Counted from the first letter of the stretch, positions 44,682 to 54,675 are shown. The stretch: 64,000 bases of DNA from an uncultured Lachnospiraceae bacterium (GCA_910587305.1 CAJUKV010000018.1:1-64000); one strand, 5' to 3'. The notes: generated from the letters alone by a model not told the origin. Made by a program: numbers and translations.

Positions 44682-46190
44682 GTGTCAGAGTATCGTTTGG
44701 AAATGCATGATGTTGTAAAGACATTCCCAGGGGTTAAGGCATTAGACGGTGCACAGCTCAAATTAAGGCCCGGTACGGTTCACGCCCTCATGGGTGAGAA
44801 CGGCGCCGGTAAATCGACCCTGATGAAGTGCATGTTTGGCATTTACCACATGGATGAAGGGGAGGTGCTTTACGAAGGGGAGAAGGTACAGATTAAGGGA
44901 CCGTTAGACGCTTTAAACAAAGGCATTGCCATGGTTCATCAGGAGCTTCAGCCGATTCCGGAAAGAAGCATTGGCGAGAATATTTATGTGGGACGGTATC
45001 CGACAAAGAAGGTAGGACCGCTGACTTTGATAGACCATGAGAAAATGTATGAGGACGCGGCAAAGGTGCTTGAGGAGGTTCATTTAAACTTTGAGCCCAA
45101 AGCGAAGTTGGGAAGCCTTTCCGTATCGCAGATGCAGCTTGTGGAGATTGCAAAGGCTGTTTCCGCCGACTGTAAGGTGCTGATTTTGGATGAGCCCACT
45201 TCTTCCCTGACCGCCGCGGAAGTGGAGGCATTGTTTACGATTATAGGGGAGCTTCGGGAAAAAGGAGTTTCCATTGTATATATCAGTCACAAAATGGATG
45301 AGATACTGCGTATCAGCGACGAAGTAACGATCATGCGTGACGGACAGTACATAGGAACCTGGGCGTCAAAGGATTTGACCACGGATTTTATCATTACAAA
45401 GATGGTTGGGCGTGAGCTTTCGGAATTGTATCCTGTCCGCGAGAACATACCGGGGGAAGTGGTATTTGAGGTGGAAGATTTTACATCCATCAATCCCAAG
45501 AGCTTCCGTCATGTATCTTTCCAATTGAAAAAAGGCGAGATCTTAGGGGTTGCAGGTCTGGTAGGCGCACAGAGAACGGAGCTGATGGAAGGATTATTCG
45601 GACTTCGGGCCCATACCGCAGGCAGTATCAAGTATAAGGGACAGGAATTAAAGGTGAACCAGCCCAGGGATGCAATCAACAACAGGATTGCCATGCTTAC
45701 GGAGGACCGCCGGGCAACTGGTATTTTGGGCGTGCTCTCCATAGCGGACAATGTGTCTATCGCTTCTCTTGACCAATATCTGATTGGCGGCGTGATGCTG
45801 GACGATGCGAAGATTGAAAATCTGGTTCAGGAAAATGTGGCGAAGCTTTCAATCAAAACGCCGTCATCCAAAACGCAGATACAGTCTCTTTCGGGAGGAA
45901 ATCAGCAGAAAGTGCTGATCAGCCGCTGGCTGGCCAACAATCCTGATATTTTTATCATGGATGAGCCGACCCGTGGTATTGACGTAGGGGCGAAATATGA
46001 GATTTACTGTATTATTGCGGAGATGGCAAAACAGGGTAAAAGTATTATCATGATTTCTTCTGAAATGAGCGAGTTAATTGGTATGTCGGACCGCATTATG
46101 GTTATGTGCGACGGCCGCGTTACCGGCATTATTGACGGAAAAGAAGCAAATCAGGAAAATATTATGGCGTTGGCTACCCAGTTTGAATAA
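44682..46190 (+). CDS. mglA: Galactose/methyl-galactoside ABC transporter ATPase
   Basis: A 502-residue tandem ATPase of the CUT2 sugar importer family. First half: Walker A 'GENGAGKSTLMK', signature 'LSVSQMQLVEIAKAVSADCK' and Walker B 'VLILDEPTSSL'. The second half has a degenerate Walker A ('GLVGAQRTELM'), as is usual in MglA/RbsA, but a good signature 'LSGGNQQKVLISRWL' and 'IFIMDEPTRGIDVGAK'. The start is GTG 44682, seven bases after GGAGGGAGG; an upstream ATG at 44664 includes that SD as codons. Confidence 0.93.
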   Translation: MSEYRLEMHDVVKTFPGVKALDGAQLKLRPGTVHALMGENGAGKSTLMKCMFGIYHMDEGEVLYEGEKVQIKGPLDALNKGIAMVHQELQPIPERSIGENIYVGRYPTKKVGPLTLIDHEKMYEDAAKVLEEVHLNFEPKAKLGSLSVSQMQLVEIAKAVSADCKVLILDEPTSSLTAAEVEALFTIIGELREKGVSIVYISHKMDEILRISDEVTIMRDGQYIGTWASKDLTTDFIITKMVGRELSELYPVRENIPGEVVFEVEDFTSINPKSFRHVSFQLKKGEILGVAGLVGAQRTELMEGLFGLRAHTAGSIKYKGQELKVNQPRDAINNRIAMLTEDRRATGILGVLSIADNVSIASLDQYLIGGVMLDDAKIENLVQENVAKLSIKTPSSKTQIQSLSGGNQQKVLISRWLANNPDIFIMDEPTRGIDVGAKYEIYCIIAEMAKQGKSIIMISSEMSELIGMSDRIMVMCDGRVTGIIDGKEANQENIMALATQFE

Positions 46191-46207
46191 GGAGGGAGAA
46201 TACTATC

Positions 46208-47191
46208 ATGCAAAAATCTTTCGATGTAAAAAAATTCATGTCCAATAATGCTATCATTTTGTTGATTTTGCTGCTGTCCGCTTTGACTGGGTTTACCACA
46301 AAGAATTTCATAACCTGGACAAATTTCGGCAATCTGGTAGTAAATGTATCACCGCGTTTTATCATTGCCTGCGGCGTATCGGGATGTCTGATTACCAAAG
46401 GCACGGACCTTTCGGCAGGACGTGCGGTAGGTTTAGCGGCCTGTCTTTCGGCTATGATGCTGCAAAGCATTGATTATGCGGCGCGTATGTTTCCGTGGAT
46501 GCCTGACATTCCATGGCCAATAGCGCTTCTTATCACTATGGTGATAATGGGAGCTTTCGGCGCCATCAACGGCGTTGTGATTTCCATGCTTAAGGTTCCA
46601 CCCTTTATTGCAACATTAGGTATGCAGACGATCATCTACGGCCTTTGCTCTTTGATTACCAATAACCAACCTATGGGAGGATACAAAAAGAGTTATCTTA
46701 CCATCGCAAGCGGCTCCATAGGACCAATTCCCTATCTTATGATTTTTGCCACAATCGTGGGAGCCTATTTTTGGTTTTTGTATAACAAGACACGGCATGG
46801 TAAATACATGTACGCAATCGGCGGCAATGAAAATGCGGCCCAGGTTGCCGGCGTTAATGTGCAGGCTTCTTTGATTCGGATTTACATTCTGGCAGGCTGC
46901 ATGTATGCGTTGGCAGGTTTCCTGGTAGGAGCCAAGGCAGGCGGCGCTTCAACGGCAACCGGTATGGGATATGAGCTGGAAGCCATTGCGGCATGTACCA
47001 TCGGCGGCGTATCTGCAAACGGTGGCGTTGGTAAGGTCGGCGGTATTTTAATTGGCGTATTGGTATTTGAAATTTTGAAAATATGCCTTCAGTTCCTGCG
47101 AGTGGATCCGGCGTATACATACATTGCACAGGGTCTTGTAATCGTTATAGCAGTTGCCCTTGACCTTAGAAAATATCTGCAGAAGAAATAA
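46208..47191 (+). CDS. mglC: Galactose/methyl-galactoside ABC transporter permease
   Basis: A 327-residue permease with about eight to ten membrane helices. MglC/RbsC motifs: 'RFIIACGVSGCLITKGTDLS' 'AGRAVGL', 'KVPPFIATLGMQTIIYGL', 'YAIGGNENAAQVAGVNV' and 'AIAACTIGGVSANGGVGKVG'. SD AAGGAGGG at 46189-46196 overlaps the mglA stop. It works as a homodimer with MglA. Confidence 0.93.
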   Translation: MQKSFDVKKFMSNNAIILLILLLSALTGFTTKNFITWTNFGNLVVNVSPRFIIACGVSGCLITKGTDLSAGRAVGLAACLSAMMLQSIDYAARMFPWMPDIPWPIALLITMVIMGAFGAINGVVISMLKVPPFIATLGMQTIIYGLCSLITNNQPMGGYKKSYLTIASGSIGPIPYLMIFATIVGAYFWFLYNKTRHGKYMYAIGGNENAAQVAGVNVQASLIRIYILAGCMYALAGFLVGAKAGGASTATGMGYELEAIAACTIGGVSANGGVGKVGGILIGVLVFEILKICLQFLRVDPAYTYIAQGLVIVIAVALDLRKYLQKK

Positions 47192-47223
47192 ATTGAAACC
47201 GAACCGGAAGGGGATAAAATAAT

Positions 47224-47448
47224 ATGTCCGAAATGCAAAAGGATTCCTTACAGGAAGCACAGGATGAAACTGTGGAGGAAAAGAAGGGAAAAGATCAAAA
47301 TTCATCTTCCGGCAGCGTCTTTGAAGGCATTTACGACAGACTGCCCGATATTTCCGTGCGAGCGGTGAACAGATTTATCATACTTTGTATCATTGCGCTG
47401 ATTGTGGTGATTTTGGTGGGAGTATTGAAAGCCAATCATTTTATCTGA
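47224..47448 (+). CDS. Small single-pass membrane protein at the end of the mgl operon
   Basis: A 74-residue protein with an acidic N-terminus (about residues 1-30), 'SVFEGIYDRLPDISVRAVNR' and one C-terminal membrane helix 'FIILCIIALIVVILVGVLKA'. It starts 33 bases after mglC behind GAAGGGG and is followed by the operon terminator, so it is co-transcribed. I do not know its function. The predicted cytoplasmic N-terminus and tail anchor suggest a small subunit or modulator of the transporter. Confidence 0.65.
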   Translation: MSEMQKDSLQEAQDETVEEKKGKDQNSSSGSVFEGIYDRLPDISVRAVNRFIILCIIALIVVILVGVLKANHFI

Positions 47449-47506
47449 CGACAACCTGTCAGGCTGCCGGGGCAGAGAAAAGACGGCTAATATAGAGAAT
47501 AAAGGA

Positions 47507-47541
47507 CTACCGGAAGGAGAAGATTCTTTCCGGTAGTTTTT
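47507..47541 (+). terminator. Terminator of the mgl operon
   Basis: CTACCGGAA-GGAGAAGATTCT-TTCCGGTAG (47507-47536) followed by TTTTT. Confidence 0.9.
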
Positions 47542-47842
47542 GATGCATACGGGCACTCAGGGGAAGATTGTCAGCAGAAACTGACGGGTGCCCGGCGCAC
47601 GAGTAGGGAAGGCGTTTCCTCTACTCGATTGCTTACTTCTCACCGGATGGCCAGAAATATAGCCCGAAGCGAAAGCGCGGCGAGAATTCCTGTTTGCTTT
47701 GAGCGGACAGTCGGCCAATATGTGAAAAATAACGATATCTGTGGGAATTAATGAGGGTTTTCCGGATAACCTTGCGGAATTTTATTTTACATGGTAGATT
47801 AGTTATAGTAATGATAGGGAAGGCAAAGACAGGAGGGAACGG
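47542..47842 (+). other. Intergenic region, no gene seen
   Basis: Contains a palindrome CGAGTAG (47600-47606) / CTACTCG (47621-47627) with a purine-rich centre. No convincing promoter was found. The next gene has SD AGGAGGG near 47831. Confidence 0.5.
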
Positions 47843-49519
47843 ATGTATCAGGATCAAAAGATATGGGTTGGAAAATCGGACGATGAGAAAATATATATTT
47901 ATCCTAAAATGGCAAATCGCCACGGCATGATTGCGGGGGCTACCGGAACAGGAAAGACCGTCACCTTAAAGGTGCTGGCGGAATCCTTTAGCGACTGCGG
48001 CGTGCCTGTTTTTTTGGCGGATGTAAAGGGTGACCTGGCCGGTATGTGCGGGGAGGAATTGAACAATGAAAGCGTTGAAAAACGCATAGACGCCATGGGA
48101 CTTATGGAGGAGGGGTTTTGCTTTAAGCCCTATCCTACCACTTTTTGGGATATTTACGGGGAAAAAGGACTTCCCTTAAGAACCACTATTTCCGAAATGG
48201 GGCCTTTGCTGCTCAGCAGGATTTTAGAGCTGAATGAAACGCAGTCGGATATCCTTACGGTTATATTTAAAATAGCGGACGAGGAACAGCTCCTTTTGCT
48301 GGATACCAAAGATCTGCGCTCCATGATACAGTATGTAAGCGAAAAGGCCAAAGAATATGGAGTAAAGTATGGAAATCTTCCCAAGCAAAGCCTTGGGGCA
48401 ATTATGCGGTCGGTGGTGGCGCTGGAGGCGGCAGGGGGAGAAGATTTCTTTGGAGAACCGGCTTTAAGTATTTCCGATTGGATGTGTACGGACTGCAATG
48501 GAAAGGGAGTCATTCAGATCCTGGATTGCCAGAAACTGATTGGCAGTCCGGTTATGTATTCAACTTTTATGCTTTGGATGTTGTCAGAGCTTTTTGAAAC
48601 CCTGCCCGAGGTGGGGGATATGGAAAAGCCCAAAATGGTATTTTTCTTTGACGAGGCCCATATGCTGTTTGACACCGCTTCAAAATCACTTCTGATGAAA
48701 ATTGAGCAGGTGGTAAAGCTTATTCGCTCTAAGGGAGTGGGAATTTATTTTATCACACAAAATCCCAAAGACATTCCGGACGGCGTATTGGGGCAGCTTG
48801 GGAATAAAATTCAGCATGCCCTTCATGCCTATACTCCGGCGGAGCAAAAGGGCGTCCGGGCGGCTGCCGGGGCGTTCAGGGAGAATCCCCAATTTGACAC
48901 CTATGAGGTGCTTACACAGCTTGGAATCGGCGAGGCCCTTATTTCCGTACTGGATGAAGAGGGTATACCAACCATTGTAAAAAAATGCAATATATTGCCG
49001 CCCCAGAGCCAGATGGGAGCGTTAGACGATGGGGTAAGGGAGAGAGAGATTAAAGGAAACCTTCTTTACAGCAAATATTTTCAGATGATAGACAGAGAAT
49101 CCGCCTACGAGATTTTGGAAGAAAGAGTTCTGGCCCGGGAAGAAGACGAGAAAAGAGCGGCCCAGGAAGCGGAGGCGGAAAAGCTAAGGCGCAAAGAAGA
49201 AGCGGAAGCGGAAAAACAAAGACGTAAAGAGGAAGCGGCTTTACAAAAGCAGCAGGAAAAGGAAAAAGCGGCGGCCGAAAGACAAAAATTAAAAGAAGAG
49301 GAAGCGGCAAAAAAAGCGAAGGAAAAAGAAGAGGCGGCTCAAAACAGACGGGTGAAAAGAGCGGTGGGACAGGCGGCAAGCAGTGCGGCCGGTACCATAG
49401 GAAGAGAAGTTGGCAATAATCTGGGGCAATCCTTGGGCGGCGGCTTTGGAAAAAGGGTTGGCGGTAACGTAGGCGCTTCTCTGGGCAGAGGGATCCTGCG
49501 CACCCTGTTTAAGCTGTAA
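47843..49519 (+). CDS. HerA-like (DUF853) ATPase
   Basis: A 558-residue P-loop ATPase of the HerA/FtsK branch, DUF853 type. Walker A 'GATGTGKTVTLKVLAE' at about residues 32-47, 'FLADVKGDLAGM' after it, Walker B 'KMVFFFDEAHMLFD' at about 264-277 and 'GVGIYFITQNPKDIPDGVLG' as the sensor region. After residue 425 comes a long charged helix of Glu, Lys, Ala and Arg. A Gly-rich tail 'NNLGQSLGGGFGKRVGGNVG' ends the protein. The family is a putative DNA translocase or helicase. The gene is monocistronic here, with no nuclease partner such as NurA, so a housekeeping role is more likely than defence. Confidence 0.85.
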   Translation: MYQDQKIWVGKSDDEKIYIYPKMANRHGMIAGATGTGKTVTLKVLAESFSDCGVPVFLADVKGDLAGMCGEELNNESVEKRIDAMGLMEEGFCFKPYPTTFWDIYGEKGLPLRTTISEMGPLLLSRILELNETQSDILTVIFKIADEEQLLLLDTKDLRSMIQYVSEKAKEYGVKYGNLPKQSLGAIMRSVVALEAAGGEDFFGEPALSISDWMCTDCNGKGVIQILDCQKLIGSPVMYSTFMLWMLSELFETLPEVGDMEKPKMVFFFDEAHMLFDTASKSLLMKIEQVVKLIRSKGVGIYFITQNPKDIPDGVLGQLGNKIQHALHAYTPAEQKGVRAAAGAFRENPQFDTYEVLTQLGIGEALISVLDEEGIPTIVKKCNILPPQSQMGALDDGVREREIKGNLLYSKYFQMIDRESAYEILEERVLAREEDEKRAAQEAEAEKLRRKEEAEAEKQRRKEEAALQKQQEKEKAAAERQKLKEEEAAKKAKEKEEAAQNRRVKRAVGQAASSAAGTIGREVGNNLGQSLGGGFGKRVGGNVGASLGRGILRTLFKL

Positions 49520-49686
49520 TTGTCATTCTTTCAGCCAATGAACGGGAAGGGGCCAGATGTGAACGGAACCGAAGGTTTTACAGAGTTGAAAGCGCCATAT
49601 CTGTTCTGAACAGTGTCTGGTCCCAGGCTTAAGGGACTGTGAGAGACGGCGGGTAATAGATTTTTCTTTTATAGGAGGTATGTAAG

Positions 49687-50574
49687 ATGAGTTTGCTTAG
49701 TCCTTACTCAAAACAGGGAATCTGGCTGCGGGGCAGCCTGCATATCCACTCGAATTTCAGCAAATGCGGTCAGCACAGTCTGTTTGAGATTGCCCTGGCT
49801 TATCGGGACTATGATTTCCTTGCCATAACGGATCATGACCGGGTAACCGATGCGGAAGAAGCTTTTCCTGATAAAATCCTGTTTCAGGGTTATGAGGTAA
49901 GCGGAGCAAGACATATGCTGCTTATCGAGCCGCCTTTTGGGGAAAAGCTACCTGACAGCAGCTTTTCCTGTGCGCATTACAATGAAATGGCGGCGCAAAC
50001 CGCCGCCTGCGGCGGATATTCCGTAATCAATCACCCAACGCGCATCTCTGGACAGGCGTGGTCTTTTGAGGAGATCCTGCAGACGTCCTCCGTTCAGGCA
50101 ATGGAAATCTATAGCGGCGATGGGATCCACATTGAAGAGGATATCGGCACGCGCCTTTGGGACAGAGTACTCAGCGCTGGCCGGAGAATCTGGGGAGTGG
50201 GAAACGATGATTTCCATCATTGGGGACAGGAACGACGGGTCTGGAATGTGGTGCAGGTACAGGAATATGCGCCCGACGCTGTTTTAAAGGCCCTGAGGAA
50301 TGGAAGCTTCTATGTATCTACAGGCTATGGATTTGACGCTATCGAGGTGGACGGTTCCAATATTTTGTTCCGGTTAAAATCAGGATCGCCCCTGTTTACG
50401 GAAGCCTATAAGTACCTTACGCTGTTTGGCAGGGATGGAAAAGTTCTGGCGGAAAAGACGGGATATTTTCAGGAATTTCTTTATCATGTCTCCGGCGATG
50501 AGGGCTATGTGAGGGCGGAAGTTTATCTGTCGGGAGGGTATTGTGGAATTTCACAGCCAATATTTGTGGAGTGA
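49687..50574 (+). CDS. PHP-domain metal-dependent phosphoesterase-like protein
   Basis: A 295-residue protein with the PHP metal-site motifs: 'LHIHSNFSKCG' (HxH), 'FLAITDHDRV' (DHD), 'YSVINHPTR' and 'WGVGNDDFHHW'. PHP proteins hydrolyse phosphate esters, such as histidinol phosphate or nucleotide 3-prime,5-prime bisphosphates. The roughly 70-residue C-terminal beta domain is typical of PHP proteins not in DNA polymerase. Substrate unknown. SD ATAGGAGGT. It stands alone. Confidence 0.8.
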   Translation: MSLLSPYSKQGIWLRGSLHIHSNFSKCGQHSLFEIALAYRDYDFLAITDHDRVTDAEEAFPDKILFQGYEVSGARHMLLIEPPFGEKLPDSSFSCAHYNEMAAQTAACGGYSVINHPTRISGQAWSFEEILQTSSVQAMEIYSGDGIHIEEDIGTRLWDRVLSAGRRIWGVGNDDFHHWGQERRVWNVVQVQEYAPDAVLKALRNGSFYVSTGYGFDAIEVDGSNILFRLKSGSPLFTEAYKYLTLFGRDGKVLAEKTGYFQEFLYHVSGDEGYVRAEVYLSGGYCGISQPIFVE

Positions 50575-50770
50575 GATGTGTTGGATAGCGTGCAGTAGCA
50601 GGAAATACTGTTATCAGGAAAGAAGTTCGACACCATAAAAACAATGCGATTTTACAGCAAATTTTTACATATCTGATTCCTATCAACAAAGATTTTTTAC
50701 AGCCTCCCCTGATGAATGAAACGATATACAAAAGGTGAAATTTTCTATCCGATATTTTACTGTAATTAGG

Positions 50771-52903
50771 TTACTTTTGTTTTCTTAGCGCACTGGGAGT
50801 CTGGTTCTCCATCTTCTTGAAAACACGGATAAAGTTAATATCACTGGAAAATCCGACATCATGGGCAATTTCCTTGATATTTTTCCGGGTATTCAAAATC
50901 AGTATTTTTGATTGTTCAATCCGTAGCTGATTCATATATTGGCTCACGTTGATTCCATATACTTTTTTAAAAGTTGCGGATAGATAAGAGTTACTGATGC
51001 CAAGCTGTTCGGAGATCATATATAATCCCAACATCGGATCGGTAAAATGTTCGTCAATATATTGCTTCGCCTGTGCGGCAATGGAGGTTCTACTATTGCT
51101 TGAGGAGGATTCGAAATTCTCTAAGTGTTTCAAAAGAGTATCAGCCTGTTGCAGATAGGTCTCTTTAGATGCAGAGCTTTTGAGCAATGCATCTGCTTCC
51201 TGCGCGGCCTGTACCTGAGAACAAATGGTATAGACTGCGTCAATGAGAAGATTGGTAAGGGCATTCTGGCGGAGGGCTTCAGTCTTTGCATCCTCATGGC
51301 AGAGGTATTCTTTGCATAATTGCGGAAATAACTGCCTGGCCTTGAGAAATTGTCCGGAATAAATCAGGCTGCTGAACGATTTCATAAGGTCGCTGTTCCC
51401 ATGGACTGTTGTGGCTTCGCTTTCCGTATAAAATACAATTTTGCTTTCTTGTACGGAGGGGGTATTGTGCAATACGGAAAGCGCATGGTAGTAACTATCT
51501 GCAATTTCAGACATGTTTTCACAACAGTTTCCAACGGCCGCTAAGGAAGGGGCGTTTGGAAAGGCGTATGCTTGAAGCGTTTCGATAATTGACCTGAGCT
51601 CCTGTTCGGGTATGGCATCATCACTATTGAATAAAATTACATAGCGGTGGTGATAAGAAGTGATCAGGCTGTTATATTTAAGCAGGCTCAGGTAATTGTG
51701 CAGAGTATCCATTTCCGGTGAAAAGTTGGCGGTTTTTACGCCGGGAGATGCCAGAATAACGATCCGATAGACAGGAGATTCCAATGGCACGCCGTAGAGT
51801 TTTGCTTCTGCAAATATTTCATTTTCGCCTTGAATATTTTCCCGCAGCAGCGAGGCCAAAAATATACTGCTTGACATTTGCTCAAATTTATTGAGAATGA
51901 ACTGATAATCATCATCCTCAGAAGTTGTTTTCTTTCCCAGTGCTGTCAGCAGATTTTCCATCGGCCTCCCATTGCGGATGCTGATATAGACTGCGCCGGC
52001 GATACCGGTCAGGGTGCATAGAACGATACCGATCAGTGCGACGGTGACAGGCAGAAAAAGCGCTTTTGTCAGCTGCCGGGAGGTATAGATTGTCATATAA
52101 GTAAGGTCAGGTACTGCAGAAGGAAAAAAGAAAGCATAGGTATCATGTATTCGGATTATATTATTCTTATTTTGCTCCCATTTTGTATATAAAGATTCGA
52201 TATCTGCAAGAGAATCTGAATTGCCTACGGAAGCAATCAGATGATTTTTATTGAGGACGCCGATGCATAATACATCTGTGGTATCGCCCGGTTCAAAATC
52301 CTGCAACAGCTCACCGTAGTTAATTTCGAAAACCATAACCGGCGTATTGGCATTTCCGGTCTCCATTCTATGGATAAAACAAATGGTTTGCCTGTTACGG
52401 AAAGATAAATCCTGAATAGACATTCCCTTAGCAGAGTCTAACGAATTGATCCACTTTGTGTAGTTAGAACTGTCCGGATATTCCTGAAGGGAGTAGTAGT
52501 GGTTTGCGGCAAAGCAGCCGTTATTGCCCACGACCAGATTAGATTGGGGGTAATATATGTAAGTATTATTGATAAAATTGTTTGTAACCAGATAATCACG
52601 CAGAGTATCGGAAAGCTGGTATGCCTGTCTGGGTATAGCTTCCGGCTGGTAATTTAAATTTTTTAAGAAAGTATTATGGGAGGAAATTCCCAGGGTAAGC
52701 GCGTAGCGGTTTAATTCTTTTAGTCGGCTGTCCATGTTTTTCTGTACGTGGTTTGTGATTGCAGAATTAATCTCCATCACATTGGATTTGGAGGCATGCA
52801 TCATGTAGGCGCATACCAGGATGCATAGAAAAAGACATGGGAATAATACAGCTAAGATAGAATGAAACCAGTGAAGCGTATATTTGGACTTGCCGGTAAG
52901 CAT
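50771..52903 (-). CDS. Membrane-bound AraC-family transcriptional regulator
   Basis: A 710-residue one-component regulator. It has a membrane helix (about residues 12-33), an extracellular sensor (about 40-275), a second helix (about 278-305; 'LPVTVALIGIVLCTLTGIAG'), a cytoplasmic linker and a C-terminal AraC domain ('MLGLYMISEQLGISNSYLSA', 'ISQYMNQ'-like 'NVSQYMNQLRIEQSKIL', 'IKEIAHDVGFSSDINFIRVF'). This resembles membrane-spanning AraC regulators that sense extracellular sugars and drive an adjacent ABC transporter. It is divergent from such an operon, and the 316-base gap should hold both promoters. SD AGGAGCAG. Confidence 0.88.
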   Translation of the reverse strand: MLTGKSKYTLHWFHSILAVLFPCLFLCILVCAYMMHASKSNVMEINSAITNHVQKNMDSRLKELNRYALTLGISSHNTFLKNLNYQPEAIPRQAYQLSDTLRDYLVTNNFINNTYIYYPQSNLVVGNNGCFAANHYYSLQEYPDSSNYTKWINSLDSAKGMSIQDLSFRNRQTICFIHRMETGNANTPVMVFEINYGELLQDFEPGDTTDVLCIGVLNKNHLIASVGNSDSLADIESLYTKWEQNKNNIIRIHDTYAFFFPSAVPDLTYMTIYTSRQLTKALFLPVTVALIGIVLCTLTGIAGAVYISIRNGRPMENLLTALGKKTTSEDDDYQFILNKFEQMSSSIFLASLLRENIQGENEIFAEAKLYGVPLESPVYRIVILASPGVKTANFSPEMDTLHNYLSLLKYNSLITSYHHRYVILFNSDDAIPEQELRSIIETLQAYAFPNAPSLAAVGNCCENMSEIADSYYHALSVLHNTPSVQESKIVFYTESEATTVHGNSDLMKSFSSLIYSGQFLKARQLFPQLCKEYLCHEDAKTEALRQNALTNLLIDAVYTICSQVQAAQEADALLKSSASKETYLQQADTLLKHLENFESSSSNSRTSIAAQAKQYIDEHFTDPMLGLYMISEQLGISNSYLSATFKKVYGINVSQYMNQLRIEQSKILILNTRKNIKEIAHDVGFSSDINFIRVFKKMENQTPSALRKQK

Positions 52904-53219
52904 GGAACTGCTCCTTTCTGCTTTTTACAGCATTTTAGCAACAATGTACAAGAAAGTAAAGAATGTTTAGATGACAGGGATGAACGGAAAGAGAAAAGAT
53001 GTATATTTTGAGTTGCCCAGATGGTCTTTACACTATAAAAAATGTTAATTTTGTGGCTATATTGAAAAAATATATTAATTTTTGCATAAAATGGACGGGA
53101 AATCAGGCGGAACCAAGAGAGAAAAAATGTAAATTTACAAAAATAAACAGAGAAATATAAAATTACAGGTGTAAAGACAAAGTGACAACTAAAAGCACAA
53201 AAAGGCAGAAAGGAGAAAA
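52904..53219. other. Divergent promoter region between the AraC regulator and the ABC operon
   Basis: Strongly AT-rich in its centre (about 53025-53110). TTGAAA at 53062-53067 and TAAAAT at 53087-53092 are a possible promoter pair for the operon, with a poor 19-base spacing. No palindromic operator or hairpin is obvious. SD AAAGGAG at 53209-53215 serves the lipoprotein gene. Confidence 0.4.
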
Positions 53220-54593
53220 ATGATGAAGAGAAAGATTTCAAAATTATTTCCGGCTGTACTTGCAGCTATGATGGTATTTTCAGCTACAGGCTGCAGCGGT
53301 TCCTCAGAGGAAGGAGCTTCTTCAGAACCCGTGGAAGGAAGCACAGCGGAAGAAAATACGGATTCGGAAAGCGTGGAGGGCACACAAGGGCAGAATGCGG
53401 AGGAAAAACAGACAGCGGACGCGGAAAATTCTGAGCTGACTTTCTGGTTCCCGCCTTTTGCAAGCGGTGATGACGGAGCGTTGGATAAAGAATTTTGGGT
53501 CAGCGCGTTAGAGCCGTGGGCGAAAGAAAACAATGTTGATCTGACAGTCGAGATTATCCCATGGGGAAATTATGAGGAGAAACATCTCACCGGCTATTCT
53601 GCGGGTGAGGGCCCGGATGTTACTTATATGTACAGTGAGATGATTGGAAGCTTTATCGATATGGGAATTGCTGAGCCTTTAGACGGTTACCTGACAGATG
53701 AAGAGAGAGAACACTATGTTTATATCGATAAAGGAATCATTCAGGGAAAACAGTATATGCTTCCGATCGTAGTAGGGAATGCAAGGATTCTTGTGGTGAA
53801 TAAAGATATCATGGACAAGGCCGGGGTGACGAAGCTCCCTGAAACGTGGCAGGAGCTGATTGATGTTGGATTAAAGGTTAAAGAGGCTAACCTTGATGGG
53901 GTGATGCCTTTTGCACAGGAGTGGGCTGATCCGGCAATTGGGGCGCTGAATAATATTTATTATCCATATTTATGGCAGGCGGGCGGTGACCTGTATAACG
54001 AAGACGAGACAGAAATTGCCCTTCTGGACACGGATGCAGCGGTACGTGCCGCCCAATTAATGTATGATCTCAGATACAAATATGAGATTCTTCCCGAGGA
54101 GTCTATGTCTTTGGTGACAAATGAACTTTTGAATCAATTTAAGGCAGGGAATATTGCTATGGCATATATGGATACTAAAGCTGCCAGCCAGCTGACAGAA
54201 TCCGGCATTAACTGGGATTTTGTTCCCAGCCTTGAGGACAAGACAAAAGCAATCTGGATTGCCACGGACGGGCTTGTTGTTAACAGCGCCTCCAAGAACA
54301 AGGATTTGGCGGTGAAACTTGCCAAGTACATAACAGATACGGAAGTGATGACCAGATTTCATAAAGAAATCACGCCATATCCGCCAATCACAGCGGATGA
54401 AGAATATCTGGATGATGAGCGGTATAAGGCAATGTATGAAGATACGGAGCATTTAAAATCTCTGCCGAAAGCCACAAACGCATTTAAGGTTATGGATACT
54501 TTATATAAGAATCTTCAGTTGATGATGCTGGATGAGATGACACCGGAAGAAGCGATTGGAAATACCGTAGAGTATTCGAAGAGCATTGGATAA
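53220..54593 (+). CDS. Sugar-type ABC solute-binding lipoprotein
   Basis: A 457-residue family 1 extracellular solute-binding protein with lipobox Cys near residue 22 ('VFSATGCSGSS') and an acidic Ser/Glu linker to about residue 70. The binding domain has 'LTFWFPPFASGDDGALDKEF', 'GYSAGEGPDVTYMYSEMIGS', 'MLPIVVGNARILVVNKDIMD' and 'QFKAGNIAMAYMDTKAASQL', typical of oligosaccharide binders. It is the first gene of an operon with two permeases and a creatininase-like enzyme. A GC-rich hairpin follows its stop. Confidence 0.88.
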   Translation: MMKRKISKLFPAVLAAMMVFSATGCSGSSEEGASSEPVEGSTAEENTDSESVEGTQGQNAEEKQTADAENSELTFWFPPFASGDDGALDKEFWVSALEPWAKENNVDLTVEIIPWGNYEEKHLTGYSAGEGPDVTYMYSEMIGSFIDMGIAEPLDGYLTDEEREHYVYIDKGIIQGKQYMLPIVVGNARILVVNKDIMDKAGVTKLPETWQELIDVGLKVKEANLDGVMPFAQEWADPAIGALNNIYYPYLWQAGGDLYNEDETEIALLDTDAAVRAAQLMYDLRYKYEILPEESMSLVTNELLNQFKAGNIAMAYMDTKAASQLTESGINWDFVPSLEDKTKAIWIATDGLVVNSASKNKDLAVKLAKYITDTEVMTRFHKEITPYPPITADEEYLDDERYKAMYEDTEHLKSLPKATNAFKVMDTLYKNLQLMMLDEMTPEEAIGNTVEYSKSIG

Positions 54594-54610
54594 AATACCA
54601 GCGTATTGAC

Positions 54611-54658
54611 GGGGGCGCCGCATTGGGTATGTTGATTCCTCTTGATGCGGCGTCTCCC
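54611..54658 (+). other. Intercistronic hairpin after the solute-binding gene
   Basis: GGGGGCGCCGCAT (54611-54623) pairs with ATGCGGCGTCTCCC (54645-54658) around a roughly 21-base loop. No T-run follows. It parallels the mglB-mglA hairpin and probably sets the ratio of binding protein to permease. Confidence 0.65.
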
Positions 54659-54675
54659 TGTCTGTTTTATGGAGG

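Noticed and set aside
48798..48980. Small frame inside the HerA-like gene
   Set aside because: Overlaps the coding region in another frame with no supporting signals.
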